Notes: generated from the letters alone by a model not told the origin. 43,212 bases of DNA from Bacteroidales bacterium (GCA_004557035.1 SFFB01000013.1:1-43212); one strand, 5' to 3'. Numbered from the stretch's first letter, positions 25,878 to 35,628 are shown. Program-made: numbers and translations.

Positions 25878-27482
25878 ATGGCAACATTAGATTTAAGCAA
25901 GTACGGCATTACCGGCGTAACCGAAATCGTACACAACCCCTCTTTCGAACAGCTGTTTGAAGAAGAGACCAAAGCAGGCCTCGAAGGCTTCGAAGTAGGT
26001 CAGGAAACCGAACTCGGTGCCGTCAACGTAATGACAGGTATCTACACCGGTCGCTCACCCAAAGACAAGTTCATCGTAATGGACGAGAACTCAAAAGACA
26101 CCGTTTGGTGGACGAGCGACGAATACAAAAACGACAACAAGCCCGCTTCTCAGGAGGCTTGGAAGGCTGTCAAGGAACTCGCCCAGAAGGAGCTCTCCAA
26201 TAAGCGTCTTTTCGTGGTTGACGGTTTCTGCGGCGCCAACAAAGAGACCCGCATGGCTGTGCGCTTCATCGTTGAGGTAGCTTGGCAGGCTCACTTCGTG
26301 ACCAACATGTTCATCCGTCCGACGGCCGAAGAACTCGCCGAGTTCGAGCCCGACTTCATCGTCTACAACGCCTCTAAGGCCAAAGTTGAAAACTACAAGG
26401 AGCTTGGCCTCAACTCTGAGACTGCCGTTGTATTCAACATTACCAGCCGCGAGCAGGTAATCATCAACACTTGGTATGGCGGTGAGATGAAGAAGGGTAT
26501 GTTCTCAATGATGAACTACTACAATCCGCTCAAGGGCATCGCTTCTATGCACTGCTCTGCCAACACCAACATGGACGAGACCAGCACCGCCATCTTCTTC
26601 GGTCTCTCAGGCACCGGCAAGACCACTCTCTCTACCGACCCGAAGCGTAAACTCATCGGCGACGACGAGCACGGCTGGGACGACGAAGGCGTGTTCAACT
26701 ACGAAGGTGGTTGCTATGCCAAGGTCATCAACCTCGACAAAGAGAGCGAGCCCGACATCTATGGCGCCATCAAGCGCAACGCCCTCCTCGAAAACGTCAC
26801 CGTCGACGCCAACGGTAAGATTGATTTCGCCGACAAGAGCGTGACCGAGAACACTCGCGTAAGCTACCCCATCGACCACATCACCAACATCGTGAAGCCT
26901 ATCAGCAAGGGTCCGGCTGCCAAGCAGGTTATCTTCCTCTCTGCCGACGCCTTCGGTGTGTTGCCTCCCGTGTCTATCCTCAGCTCTGAGCAGGCCCAGT
27001 ACTACTTCCTCTCCGGCTTTACCGCTAAGCTCGCCGGTACGGAACGTGGCATCACCGAACCCACTCCCACCTTCTCGGCTTGCTTCGGCCAGGCCTTCCT
27101 TGAGCTCCACCCCACCAAGTATGCTCAGGAACTCGTGAAGAAGATGGAAAAGAACGGTGCCAAGGCTTATCTCGTCAACACTGGTTGGAACGGTACGGGC
27201 AAGCGCATCTCTATCCGCGACACCCGTGGCATCATCGACGCCATCCTCGACGGCTCTATCGACAAGGCTCCGACGAAGGTTATTCCTTTCTTCAACTTCG
27301 TTGTGCCCACAGAGTTGCCCGGCGTAGACACCAACATCCTCGACCCGCGCGACACTTACGACTGCGCTTGCAAGTGGGAAGAGAAGGCCAAAGACCTCGC
27401 TGCCCGCTTCATCAAGAACTTTGCCAAATATGAAGGCAACGAAGCCGGTAAGGCTCTCGTGGCTGCCGGTCCCCAGCTCTAA
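25878..27482 (+). CDS. pckA: Phosphoenolpyruvate carboxykinase (ATP)
   Basis: PckA interconverts oxaloacetate plus ATP with PEP, CO2 and ADP; in Bacteroidales it mainly works in the carboxylating direction on the route to succinate (established). The ATG at 25878 (MATLDLSKYGI) gives 534 aa, the standard length. Motifs are GIYTGRSPKDKF, the kinase P-loop FGLSGTGKTTLSTD, metal-binding GDDEHGWDD, EGGCYAKVI and NTGWNGTGKRI. Codon use is visibly biased, with many CTC, ATC and AAG codons, as expected for a highly expressed enzyme. It is a single gene with its own promoter and terminator. Confidence 0.97.
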   Translation: MATLDLSKYGITGVTEIVHNPSFEQLFEEETKAGLEGFEVGQETELGAVNVMTGIYTGRSPKDKFIVMDENSKDTVWWTSDEYKNDNKPASQEAWKAVKELAQKELSNKRLFVVDGFCGANKETRMAVRFIVEVAWQAHFVTNMFIRPTAEELAEFEPDFIVYNASKAKVENYKELGLNSETAVVFNITSREQVIINTWYGGEMKKGMFSMMNYYNPLKGIASMHCSANTNMDETSTAIFFGLSGTGKTTLSTDPKRKLIGDDEHGWDDEGVFNYEGGCYAKVINLDKESEPDIYGAIKRNALLENVTVDANGKIDFADKSVTENTRVSYPIDHITNIVKPISKGPAAKQVIFLSADAFGVLPPVSILSSEQAQYYFLSGFTAKLAGTERGITEPTPTFSACFGQAFLELHPTKYAQELVKKMEKNGAKAYLVNTGWNGTGKRISIRDTRGIIDAILDGSIDKAPTKVIPFFNFVVPTELPGVDTNILDPRDTYDCACKWEEKAKDLAARFIKNFAKYEGNEAGKALVAAGPQL

Positions 27483-27522
27483 ATCCAGAGCCTGCGGCAC
27501 CAGCGTGCCTTAATCCATAAAG

Positions 27523-27568
27523 ACTGCACGTCTCGCTCGCTGAGGGCGACGACGTGCAGTTGGTTTTT
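27523..27568 (+). terminator. pckA rho-independent terminator
   Basis: ACTGCACGTC pairs with GACGTGCAGT around an 18-base loop that can also pair partly (CGCTC/GAGGGCG), followed by TGGTTTTT. It is 40 bases after the pckA stop. Confidence 0.85.
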
Positions 27569-27615
27569 ACAGCCCAGCCACTCCACTCCCCTTTTACCTT
27601 CTGAACCTGAAAACC

Positions 27616-30600
27616 ATGCCTTCTCCTCTATCTGACGCTCCCCAAACGCCCATCACCGCCACCGACGCGGCTTGCATCTTTGAGGAACTCCATTCGGCCC
27701 TGCAGACTATGCCGATGACCGCTGAGGCCTTCGACGCCTTGAGCCGCGCCCTCTCCCTCGTGCTCGACCGCAAGACCGCCGGACTCAGACTAAAGTTTTC
27801 GGGCCAGTTTTCCAAGACCGACTATCTGCTGGGGCAATATCACGCCGACGCCCGTCTGTCCTATAGGGTGAACCGCACACGACGCTTCCTGCGTCAAAGG
27901 CACGAAAAAAGCTCAGACGAATTGGAACGCTATTTCGCTCCCTGTCTGAGCGCGCTCTGTGCCTTCACGGCTCTCGTCTATGAGACGTCCATCCCCCAAG
28001 CTCTGAAGGGTTCAATGACAGACAAGTGGCCCACGGAGAGCGAACAAGTGGAGGCCGACTATCTGCGCGTCATCGTGAAGGCGGTCTTAGCCGAAGGGTT
28101 CAAGGCCGAAGAAGACAAGACCGGCCGCGAACTCACCATCTCTTTCACCGCCTGGACCGACGATCCCGAAACAGCCGACTGGTCATACCTGAAAGAGTGG
28201 CTCCGTGTGGGCACGCAGGTCAACGTCGTCCGTCCCAAACGCCAGAACGACGGTAGCCTCAAACCCGAACTGCTCATCTACGAACCCGACCTGCTCATCG
28301 ACATTTCCAACGTGGCAGCGTGTTTTGAAGACTATGCCCACAGCGCGCAGGTGGGACTGTTGTCGCGCCTTATGCCGCAAGAGACCACCGAGGCCATCGT
28401 GATGGGAAACCTCGCCGGCCAGTTGCTTGACGACGAATTGCACGGCGCACCCGAAGACCTCAATGAGGCTTACAAAAAGAGTGTCAAGACGTTTTTCAAG
28501 AAACAGGCACTCAATTTGTTGTCGGTGAAACTCTCGGCCGACTTTCACCAACGCGGGCTCGACCAACTGCGTCACATTCGCCACGCTCTGACGGAAGCTC
28601 TGACGAAGGAGGTGAGCGGTTTCGACCGTCACCGGGTGATGCTCGAACCCACCTTTTTCTCAGAACAACTCGGTCTGCAAGGACGTATGGACTTCTTGCA
28701 AACCGACGGGCGGCTCGTGATTGAACAAAAAGCCGGCAAAGGCGGTTTCCCCTCGCACGATGCCGACACACCGGTGGCACAAACCAAACACTATGTGCAG
28801 CTGTTGCTTTATGTCACCCTCTTGCGCCACTCGGCTCTTCACGAAGAGGGACAGGCCGACGAGGGACAGGCCGAGAAGAAGCGGTTGCAAGCCTTCTTGC
28901 TCTATTCGCGCTATAAAAACAGTCTTGTGGCCATGTCTTATGCCCCACGGCTGGTGTTTGAAGCCTTCAAGGTGCGCAACGGACTGGCGGCACAAGATCT
29001 CTCTCTGGCTGCCGAGGGCTATGGCCGGCTCCTCAGTCTCACTCCCGACGATTTCAATGAGCGGCACGTGAACGGCAGACTATGGAACGAATGGCAACGG
29101 CCCAAGATTGACCGGTTGCTCCACACCATCCAGTCGGCGCCCGAGCCCGACCGCTCTTACGCATTGCGGATGCTGGCTTTTGTCCAGGTCGAACACCTGC
29201 ACGGCAAAATAGGCACACAGACCAAAGCCTGTTCCGGTTTTGCGGCCAAATGGCACGAAGCCCTGCCTGACAAGCGCCAAGCCGGCACTATTCTCGACGG
29301 TTTGCAGCTTAGCCCGATTGAGGATGACACAGCAGAGAAGCCGACGACCATTGAACGGCTTGAACTGACCTTCACCAACCGGCTCACGGCCGGCGAGGCC
29401 GATTTCAGAAGAGGCGACATCGTGGTGGTCTATCCCTATACCAAAGACACCGAGCCCGATGTGCGCCGACCCATTGTCTTCAGGGGGACCATTGAAAAGC
29501 TCTACACCGACCGCGTCTGCGTGACCCTTCGTGCGGCACAAACGGGTGGTGAAGCCTTCCGCCATCATAAAGACGACTTATGGGCCATAGAGCACGACTT
29601 CATCGACGCTTCATACTCGTCACTCTATCGCGGCATAGTGCAGTTTCTCTCCTCCCCTCCCCTGTGGCGCGACCTGCTGATGGGCCGTAGCCAACCCACC
29701 ACCGACGCCACCAAGCAACTCGTGGGCGATTATGGCGTTTTCAACGACTTGATGCTGCGCGTGAAACAAGCGTGTGAACTTTTCCTCATCATAGGGCCTC
29801 CGGGCACAGGCAAGACGTCTTACGGTATGGCCAACACGCTCGAAGAGGCACTGACCGAACCCGAGACCTCCGTACTCGTCACGGCCTATACCAACCGGGC
29901 GGTAGACGAGATTTGCAGCAAGCTGGTGGAGCGTGGCCACGCGTTTGTTCGGGTGGGAAGTCGTGTGGGCTGCGGAGAAGCTTATCGCGAATATCTTTTG
30001 GAGAATTTGTTGGAAAAAGAGACCACACTGGGCGGTCTGCAAACGCTCGTCAGAGACACGCGCATTGTGGTGGGCACGGTGACGGCCTTCAACGCCGCCT
30101 CAACCATCTTCAAACTCAAACACTTCGACTTGGCCATCATCGACGAAGCCTCACAGATTTTGGAGCCCCACCTGCTGGGCCTACTCTCGGCCACTCACGG
30201 CGGCGAACCGGCCATCAGCAAGATAGTCATGATTGGCGACCACAAGCAGTTGCCGGCCGTCGTGCAGCAATCGATTGAGGAGTCGGCCGTGACGGAACCT
30301 TGTCTGCAGGCCATCGGACTGACCGACTGCCGCCTGTCGCTCTTCGAGCGCTTGCTTGGGCGTTATGCCGAGAGGCCGGACGTGGTCTATATGTTGGAAC
30401 GTCAAGGCCGTATGCACCACGACATTGCTGTCTGGCCTTCAAGCCGCTTTTATGCTTCGCGCCTCACCGAGGTGCCACTCGCTCATCAACTGGCACCTCT
30501 CAGCTGTCCTCAAGCAGCCCCGACTACCATCGACCAACTGCCCTCTCATTGCCGCTTGGCCTTCGTTCACGTGACCCCGGAGGCATCATGTGGTCCGGAA

Positions 30601-31080
30601 AAGGTGAACCAGGCCGAAGCCGAAGTAATTGCCCGCTTGTGCAAAGCCGTATATGACAAAACCAAAGACCACTTCGCTGCACCGACTACGCTTGGGGTCA
30701 TCGTCCCCTATCGCGCACAGATTGCCGCTATTCGCACTGCCCTTTCGGCCTTTGACATTCCCGAACTCAGTGCCATAGGCATCGACACCGTGGAACGCTT
30801 CCAGGGGAGCCAGCGCGACTACATCCTATATGGGTTCACCGTGAAGCGGAGCTATCAGTTGGATTTCCTTGAAAGCACTACGTTTGTGGAAGCCGGCCAA
30901 TGGATAGACCGCAAGCTTAATGTGGCCATGACGCGAGCCCGTAAAGCGCTCTTTATGGTGGGAAACGGCGATTTGCTCCGTCAGAGCCGCGTATTTGCCG
31001 ACCTCATCGACTATGCCAGGAGTCGGCAGGCTCTCTTTGAGGTCTCGCCACAAGATGGCGGGTTGCGCAGGTGGGAGTGA
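27616..31080 (+). CDS. Dna2-like nuclease-helicase (PD-(D/E)XK plus SF1)
   Basis: This 1154-aa protein joins a Cas4/AddB-type PD-(D/E)XK nuclease to an SF1B helicase of the Dna2/Upf1 type. The nuclease residues are visible: Glu344, Asp359 in GRMDF, the E-x-K at 370-372 in VIEQKAGK and Gln395-x3-Tyr399. A beta-barrel (about 598-640, GDIVVVYPY) precedes the helicase. Helicase motifs are Walker A GPPGTGKT at 727-734, TAYTNRAVDEI, DEAS at 843-846, GDHKQLPAVV, VIVPYRAQ, TVERFQGSQRD and VAMTRARKAL. The four cysteines of the Dna2/Cas4 iron-sulfur cluster are not evident. The role is probably flap or end processing in repair; anti-phage function is possible but unsupported by neighbours. It is a single gene. 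Confidence 0.9.
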   Translation: MPSPLSDAPQTPITATDAACIFEELHSALQTMPMTAEAFDALSRALSLVLDRKTAGLRLKFSGQFSKTDYLLGQYHADARLSYRVNRTRRFLRQRHEKSSDELERYFAPCLSALCAFTALVYETSIPQALKGSMTDKWPTESEQVEADYLRVIVKAVLAEGFKAEEDKTGRELTISFTAWTDDPETADWSYLKEWLRVGTQVNVVRPKRQNDGSLKPELLIYEPDLLIDISNVAACFEDYAHSAQVGLLSRLMPQETTEAIVMGNLAGQLLDDELHGAPEDLNEAYKKSVKTFFKKQALNLLSVKLSADFHQRGLDQLRHIRHALTEALTKEVSGFDRHRVMLEPTFFSEQLGLQGRMDFLQTDGRLVIEQKAGKGGFPSHDADTPVAQTKHYVQLLLYVTLLRHSALHEEGQADEGQAEKKRLQAFLLYSRYKNSLVAMSYAPRLVFEAFKVRNGLAAQDLSLAAEGYGRLLSLTPDDFNERHVNGRLWNEWQRPKIDRLLHTIQSAPEPDRSYALRMLAFVQVEHLHGKIGTQTKACSGFAAKWHEALPDKRQAGTILDGLQLSPIEDDTAEKPTTIERLELTFTNRLTAGEADFRRGDIVVVYPYTKDTEPDVRRPIVFRGTIEKLYTDRVCVTLRAAQTGGEAFRHHKDDLWAIEHDFIDASYSSLYRGIVQFLSSPPLWRDLLMGRSQPTTDATKQLVGDYGVFNDLMLRVKQACELFLIIGPPGTGKTSYGMANTLEEALTEPETSVLVTAYTNRAVDEICSKLVERGHAFVRVGSRVGCGEAYREYLLENLLEKETTLGGLQTLVRDTRIVVGTVTAFNAASTIFKLKHFDLAIIDEASQILEPHLLGLLSATHGGEPAISKIVMIGDHKQLPAVVQQSIEESAVTEPCLQAIGLTDCRLSLFERLLGRYAERPDVVYMLERQGRMHHDIAVWPSSRFYASRLTEVPLAHQLAPLSCPQAAPTTIDQLPSHCRLAFVHVTPEASCGPEKVNQAEAEVIARLCKAVYDKTKDHFAAPTTLGVIVPYRAQIAAIRTALSAFDIPELSAIGIDTVERFQGSQRDYILYGFTVKRSYQLDFLESTTFVEAGQWIDRKLNVAMTRARKALFMVGNGDLLRQSRVFADLIDYARSRQALFEVSPQDGGLRRWE

Positions 31081-31178
31081 AAAAGCAACCGCTCGACACA
31101 CCACAAAAAAGGGCGAAGATGTAGAAGTCGCCGGCGTGTTCCGGCCTATATCATCGCGCGCGTACATTTATATACAAT

Positions 31179-31217
31179 AGCGCTGCTCCGGAAGGTTGAC
31201 CTTCTCGAAGCAGCGCT
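31179..31217. terminator. Hairpin between the convergent helicase and membrane-protein genes
   Basis: AGCGCTGCT pairs with AGCAGCGCT, with an inner AAGGT/ACCTT stem separated by a mismatch. No clear T-run follows on either strand, so termination is inferred from position and stem strength. Confidence 0.5.
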
Positions 31218-31252
31218 GACTATTCCTATTGTATTATTAACCGAAGTGACTT

Positions 31253-32149
31253 TTAAGCCTTCTTCTCAAGCTGAGCCACGATGAGCCACCAGCCGAAGCC
31301 GAGACCGAGCACACTGGCCAGGTTGATCACCGGCAAGAAGCTCAATACGGCGACACAGTGGGCAATGAGCATCACCAGAGCACCCTTACGGCCCAGGTCG
31401 CCAAGAGCCTGGCAGCTCAACATCTTGATGTAGGTGATCAAGAGGAGCACCCAAGCGGCAATGGCCAGCAACATACCAACGATGCCCACACCGGGGATCA
31501 TATTGAAGAAGTCGGCCACGGCATAGAGAATGCAGCCTACCAAGAAGAGCGTACCGCCGGGGTTACCGATGGCCTCAAAGAATTTGCTTTTCCACACACA
31601 GAGGTAGACGAAAGCAGCGATAGAGCAAAGGCTGGCCAGCCAGTGGATGGTAGAAATGCCCATGTAGACGTTGAAGCAGCGGTTCCAGAAAGCCACGAGG
31701 ATGCCAATCATCATAAAGGTGGCCACCTTTGAAACAGGGTTCTTCCATTCGCTCACCACATCTTTGTAGGCCATAACCATAGCCACAACCAAGGCGGGAA
31801 TGCTGAGGAAACCAATCCAGAACAAAACGGGCACAAATGCACCAATCAAGGCGAAGAACGATGAACCGCCCACGCAGCCCACAACGATCCAGTTGGGCTG
31901 ACGCTTCTGGGCCTGAGCATCGAGGATGCCAAACACCACGCCTACGGTAGCCAGACCTACGGCACCGAGCACGAGCACAATCTTGGAGAGGTAGAGCAGA
32001 GTAGCCACCCAGCCAAAACCGAAGAACGACAAGGCATAACGCAAACCGGCCATGAGACCATCTGCAAGATTAGGCAGACTGGCACAGAAGAGCAGCACAA
32101 TGCCAGAAAGCAAGAACAGGAAATTCTTGATAGACTTGTTTTCAATCAT
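31253..32149 (-). CDS. Polytopic inner-membrane protein of unknown function
   Basis: This 298-aa protein is almost entirely hydrophobic, with about nine or ten membrane segments. The N-terminus is MIENKSIKNFLFLLSGIVLL. I recognise no family or catalytic motif. Notable features are a cytoplasmic-looking DAQAQKRQPN loop after the third segment, an FFNMIPGVGIVGMLLAI segment and a short Lys-Lys-Ala end. It is divergent from uvrA with its own -7 box at 32191. Nothing in the context indicates a substrate. Confidence 0.8.
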   Translation of the reverse strand: MIENKSIKNFLFLLSGIVLLFCASLPNLADGLMAGLRYALSFFGFGWVATLLYLSKIVLVLGAVGLATVGVVFGILDAQAQKRQPNWIVVGCVGGSSFFALIGAFVPVLFWIGFLSIPALVVAMVMAYKDVVSEWKNPVSKVATFMMIGILVAFWNRCFNVYMGISTIHWLASLCSIAAFVYLCVWKSKFFEAIGNPGGTLFLVGCILYAVADFFNMIPGVGIVGMLLAIAAWVLLLITYIKMLSCQALGDLGRKGALVMLIAHCVAVLSFLPVINLASVLGLGFGWWLIVAQLEKKA

Positions 32150-32190
32150 AATGAAAAGAATTTAAGTGAATAAAGTATAAAGTTTCTCTG

Positions 32191-32198
32191 CAAATGTA
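32191..32198 (-). promoter_or_regulatory. -7 box for the polytopic membrane protein
   Basis: The minus strand reads TACATTTG, a perfect TAnnTTTG, about 42 bases before the ATG. TTTAC lies about 21 bases upstream, a near match to the -33 element. Confidence 0.6.
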
Positions 32199-32315
32199 AG
32201 CATAAAAGGCCTAAGTAAAGGCTATTTACCCTAAAAAAGTGCATTTTACACTGTTATGGGGTGTCAAATCGACATTTTGGAATGACAAAACGCAAGAGAC
32301 GGACCAATATTTTGC

Positions 32316-32323
32316 TAATTTTG
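32316..32323 (+). promoter_or_regulatory. -7 box of the uvrA promoter
   Basis: TAATTTTG matches TAnnTTTG and lies 30 bases before the chosen uvrA ATG. No exact TTTG lies at the standard distance upstream, and no LexA-like site was recognised. Confidence 0.5.
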
Positions 32324-32353
32324 CACAACTCACATCACCGCACAGTCACTGCC

Positions 32354-35194
32354 ATGTCTACTCCCCAACATACTTCCTCCTCACCCGACGCGCCCACGCA
32401 TATCATCATCAAGGGTGCGCGCGTGAACAATCTGAAAAACATCGACCTGAACATTCCCTTGAACCGCCTTGTGGTGGTGACGGGACTCTCGGGCTCTGGC
32501 AAGTCGTCGCTGGCCTTCGACACACTCTATGCCGAGGGGAGGCGACGCTATGTGGAAAGCCTTTCGGCCTATGCCCGCCAGTTCTTGGGACGTATGCAGA
32601 AGCCGGAATGTGACTATATCAAGAACCTGCCGCCGGCCATTGCCATCGAACAGAAAGTCTCCACCCGCAACCCACGCTCCACGGTGGGCACCTCGACTGA
32701 GGTTTACGACTATCTGCGCCTGCTCTATGCCCGTATCGGCCACACGTTTTCGCCCCTGAGCGGCACGGAGGTGAAGCGCCACACGCCCGACGACGTGGTG
32801 GCGACAATCTCGGCCTATTCACCCGGCACGCGCTACACGGTGTTGGCTCCCCTACGCCGCTCTGAAGGCCGCACACTGCGCAAACAACTCCTTATCTATA
32901 TGGAGCAAGGTCTCTCGCGCCTCGACGCCGACGGCGAGATGGTGCGCATCGAAGACTTCCTTGCCCGCGACGACAACAGGCTCGACCAGCCGACCGAAAG
33001 CTTGGACGATGACACACCGCTCTGGTTGCTCATCGACCGCGGAGTGGCAGACAGCAGCAAAGATGCCCTGTCCCGCCTGACCGACTCGGTGGAGACGGCC
33101 TTTTATGAGGGCGACGGCGTGTGCCTCGTCCGCATTTATCCCTCGGGGGTATTGCATAGGTTCTCCACGCGCTTTGAAGCCGACGGCCTCACCTTTCAAG
33201 AGCCTGACGACCATCTGTTTTCGTTCAACTCCCCTCTCGGTGCCTGCCCGCGTTGTGAAGGTTTCGGCCGCATCATCGGCATCGACGAACAGCTGGTGGT
33301 GCCCGACTCGTCCAAAAGCGTCTACGACGGCGCCGTGGCCTGTTGGCGTGGTGAGAAAATGGGGCTGTGGCGAGAAGCCTTCTGTCGTAAGGCACCAAAA
33401 GCCGATTTTCCCATCTTCACCCCCTATCACCAGTTGACGACGACACAGCGTGACACGCTCTGGCACGGCCGGGGCGGACTTGAAGACGTCTGTCTTGACG
33501 CCTTCTTCAAGATGCTCGAGGGCGAACAATACAAGATACAATACCGCGTGATGCTGGCACGCTACCGCGGCAAGACCATCTGTCCCGACTGCCGGGGCCG
33601 ACGGTTGCGCCCCGAGGCCGAGAACGTAAAAATTGGCGGCCGAAGCCTGCCTGACCTTGTGGACCTGCCGCTGTCGGAACTCAAACGCTTTTTTGACAAT
33701 CTCCAGCTTTCGGCCCACGACGCACAGGTGGCCGCCCGTCTGCTGCCCGAAATACAGAGCCGCCTGCAATTCCTCACCGACGTCGGACTGGACTATCTCA
33801 CCCTGAACCGCCCTTCGGCCACCCTCTCGGGAGGTGAGAGCCAGCGCATCAACTTGGCCACCTCTCTGGGCTCGTCGCTCGTGGGGTCGCTCTACATTCT
33901 CGACGAACCGAGTGTGGGCCTTCATCCACGTGACACCGAGCGACTCATCGGCGTGTTGAAACGTCTGAGAGACCTGGGCAACACCGTAGTGGTGGTGGAA
34001 CACGACGAAGAAATCATCCGTGCCGCCGACCACATCATCGACATAGGTCCCGAAGCCGGTCGGCACGGCGGCGAGGTGGTGTGGCAAGGCCCATACCTGC
34101 CGGCCGAGACTCCGGCAAAAGGCGTGAGCCACACGTTGGACTATTTGAACGGCGCCGAAACGATTGCCGTGCCCTTGAGCCGCCGAGCCTGGAACCGTCA
34201 CATCGACATCATCGGAGCCCGTGCCCACAACCTCAAAGGCATCGACGTGCGTTTCCCTCTTGGGGTGTTGACCGTGGTGACGGGCGTCAGTGGGTCGGGC
34301 AAGAGCACTTTGGTCAAAGACATCCTCTATCCGGCGCTGTGCCGCCACCTCGACATCCCCGGGGACCGTCCCGGCGAACACATCCGTCTGGAAGGCGACC
34401 TCGACGCCATCGAGGCCGTCGAGATGGTAGATCAAAGCCCCATTGGCCGGTCGTCGCGTTCCAACCCCGCCACCTACGTCAAAGCCTACGACGAGATACG
34501 CCGCATCATGGCCGCACAACCTCTGTCCAAACAGATGGGCTTCACCGCCTCCACCTTCAGTTTCAATGCCGAAGGCGGCCGTTGCGAAAACTGTAAGGGT
34601 GAAGGTGTGGAGCACGTCGAAATGCAGTTTATGGCCGATTTGGTTTTGGAATGTGAAGCCTGCAAAGGCAAGCGTTTCAAAAAAGAAGTGCTTGACGTGA
34701 CCTACCACGGCCAAAACATCCACGACATCCTCGAGATGACCATCAATCAGGCGGTGGAGTTTTTCGGGAAATATGGCGACAAGACCGTGGTAAAACGCCT
34801 CAAGCCGCTTCAAGAGGTGGGACTGGGCTACATCAAACTGGGACAGTCGGGCTCGTCACTCTCGGGAGGTGAGAGCCAACGCGTCAAGTTGGCCGCCTAT
34901 TTGGCTCGTGAGCAGGCCCTGCCCACGGTGTTCATCTTCGACGAACCCACCACAGGCCTTCACTTCCACGACATCGCCACCCTTTTGCACTGTTTCTCGG
35001 CCCTCATTGAGCGCGGCCACACCATAATCATCGTGGAGCACAATCCCGACGTGATGAAAACAGCCGACTATCTCATCGACCTCGGACCCGAAGGCGGCCG
35101 TGGGGGCGGCAACCTCGTGGGCCAAGGCACACCCGAAGCCATAGTCGAGACCGGCAAAGGCTACACGGCCCGGGTCTTGAAGGGAAAACTTTAA
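32354..35194 (+). CDS. uvrA: Excinuclease ABC subunit A
   Basis: UvrA is the damage-sensing ATPase of nucleotide excision repair and loads UvrB. The ATG at 32354 (MSTPQHTSS) gives 946 aa; the longer frame from 32261 overlaps the promoter. It has two ABC modules. The first has Walker A GLSGSGKSS at about residue 44 and signature LSGGESQRINLAT with DEPSVGLH. The second has Walker A GVSGSGKST near 643 and signature LSGGESQRVKLAA near 835 with DEPTTGLH. Zinc-binding cysteine pairs are CPRC, CPDC, and CENCKGEG with CEACKGKRF. It is a single gene; a terminator-like hairpin appears only 400 bases downstream. Confidence 0.97.
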   Translation: MSTPQHTSSSPDAPTHIIIKGARVNNLKNIDLNIPLNRLVVVTGLSGSGKSSLAFDTLYAEGRRRYVESLSAYARQFLGRMQKPECDYIKNLPPAIAIEQKVSTRNPRSTVGTSTEVYDYLRLLYARIGHTFSPLSGTEVKRHTPDDVVATISAYSPGTRYTVLAPLRRSEGRTLRKQLLIYMEQGLSRLDADGEMVRIEDFLARDDNRLDQPTESLDDDTPLWLLIDRGVADSSKDALSRLTDSVETAFYEGDGVCLVRIYPSGVLHRFSTRFEADGLTFQEPDDHLFSFNSPLGACPRCEGFGRIIGIDEQLVVPDSSKSVYDGAVACWRGEKMGLWREAFCRKAPKADFPIFTPYHQLTTTQRDTLWHGRGGLEDVCLDAFFKMLEGEQYKIQYRVMLARYRGKTICPDCRGRRLRPEAENVKIGGRSLPDLVDLPLSELKRFFDNLQLSAHDAQVAARLLPEIQSRLQFLTDVGLDYLTLNRPSATLSGGESQRINLATSLGSSLVGSLYILDEPSVGLHPRDTERLIGVLKRLRDLGNTVVVVEHDEEIIRAADHIIDIGPEAGRHGGEVVWQGPYLPAETPAKGVSHTLDYLNGAETIAVPLSRRAWNRHIDIIGARAHNLKGIDVRFPLGVLTVVTGVSGSGKSTLVKDILYPALCRHLDIPGDRPGEHIRLEGDLDAIEAVEMVDQSPIGRSSRSNPATYVKAYDEIRRIMAAQPLSKQMGFTASTFSFNAEGGRCENCKGEGVEHVEMQFMADLVLECEACKGKRFKKEVLDVTYHGQNIHDILEMTINQAVEFFGKYGDKTVVKRLKPLQEVGLGYIKLGQSGSSLSGGESQRVKLAAYLAREQALPTVFIFDEPTTGLHFHDIATLLHCFSALIERGHTIIIVEHNPDVMKTADYLIDLGPEGGRGGGNLVGQGTPEAIVETGKGYTARVLKGKL

Positions 35195-35297
35195 GAGCTG
35201 AAAGCTGTGAGCGACGCGGTAAGCCCAACTTGCAAGCCTTGAACGATACAGCATTGAAATTGAGCATGAATTTGCTTTGGGGCATTTGTACGTAAAA

Positions 35298-35330
35298 GCA
35301 CGGCCTTTCAGGCCGCCCCACTTGGCCGCT
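35298..35330. repeat. Fragment of the REP-like repeat
   Basis: GCACGGCCTTTCAGGCCGCC followed by CTTGGCCGCTCAA resembles the 3' part of the repeat at 42945-43040 (CACGGCCCTACAGGCC, GTGGCCGCTCAA). Only about a third of the element is present. The flanking bases 35195-35297 hold nothing identifiable. Confidence 0.5.
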
Positions 35331-35464
35331 CAAATAAGCCCAAAATAAATCTCACATTCAAATCAATTTTTTAACACTCTGTCAAATCAGATCCCCACAT
35401 ATCATGACGAACACCCCTACTCTCCCCCTAATTGTTGCCTTTTTCCCAATCACCTGATCACACC

Positions 35465-35628
35465 GCCGTAACGCATTGAATTTGTGATAGATGCTGTGAC
35501 TGGACGCTTCAATCACGCTCAATCACGTTTCGCTACTGTGAAGCTATTAAAAAGGGGGATTGAGCGTGACAAATAAATGCTGAAATCCCACAATTGCCAT
35601 TTCCGTCGACCGGGAATGGCGATTTTTT
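35465..35628 (+). ncRNA. Candidate small RNA ending in an intrinsic terminator
   Basis: This gene-free stretch contains TCACGCTCAATC (35513-35524) and its exact complement GATTGAGCGTGA (35558-35569), a 12-bp perfect stem. GCTTCA (35506-35511) and TGAAGC (35539-35544) form an interleaved second pairing. Twenty-six bases after the long stem comes a terminator hairpin with a T7 run. A terminator this far from uvrA (about 400 bases) with compact structure before it suggests a separate short transcript. No promoter was found, so the 5' end is a guess and the call is weak. Confidence 0.3.
35596..35628 (+). terminator. Rho-independent terminator
   Basis: GCCATTTCC, loop GTCGACC, GGGAATGGC form a 9-bp stem with one G-T pair, followed by GATTTTTTT. 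It is a strong intrinsic terminator for the plus strand, serving either uvrA read-through or a small RNA. Confidence 0.85.

Noticed and set aside
32852..34813. Long minus-strand open frame (653 codons) inside uvrA
   Set aside because: It is antisense to an unambiguous uvrA and has low-complexity His/Val/Gly-rich composition typical of a shadow frame in GC-rich DNA.
35506..35569. Stable H-type pseudoknot
   Set aside because: The connecting loop of one base cannot cross a 12-bp stem, so the pairings are more likely alternatives or only partly formed.
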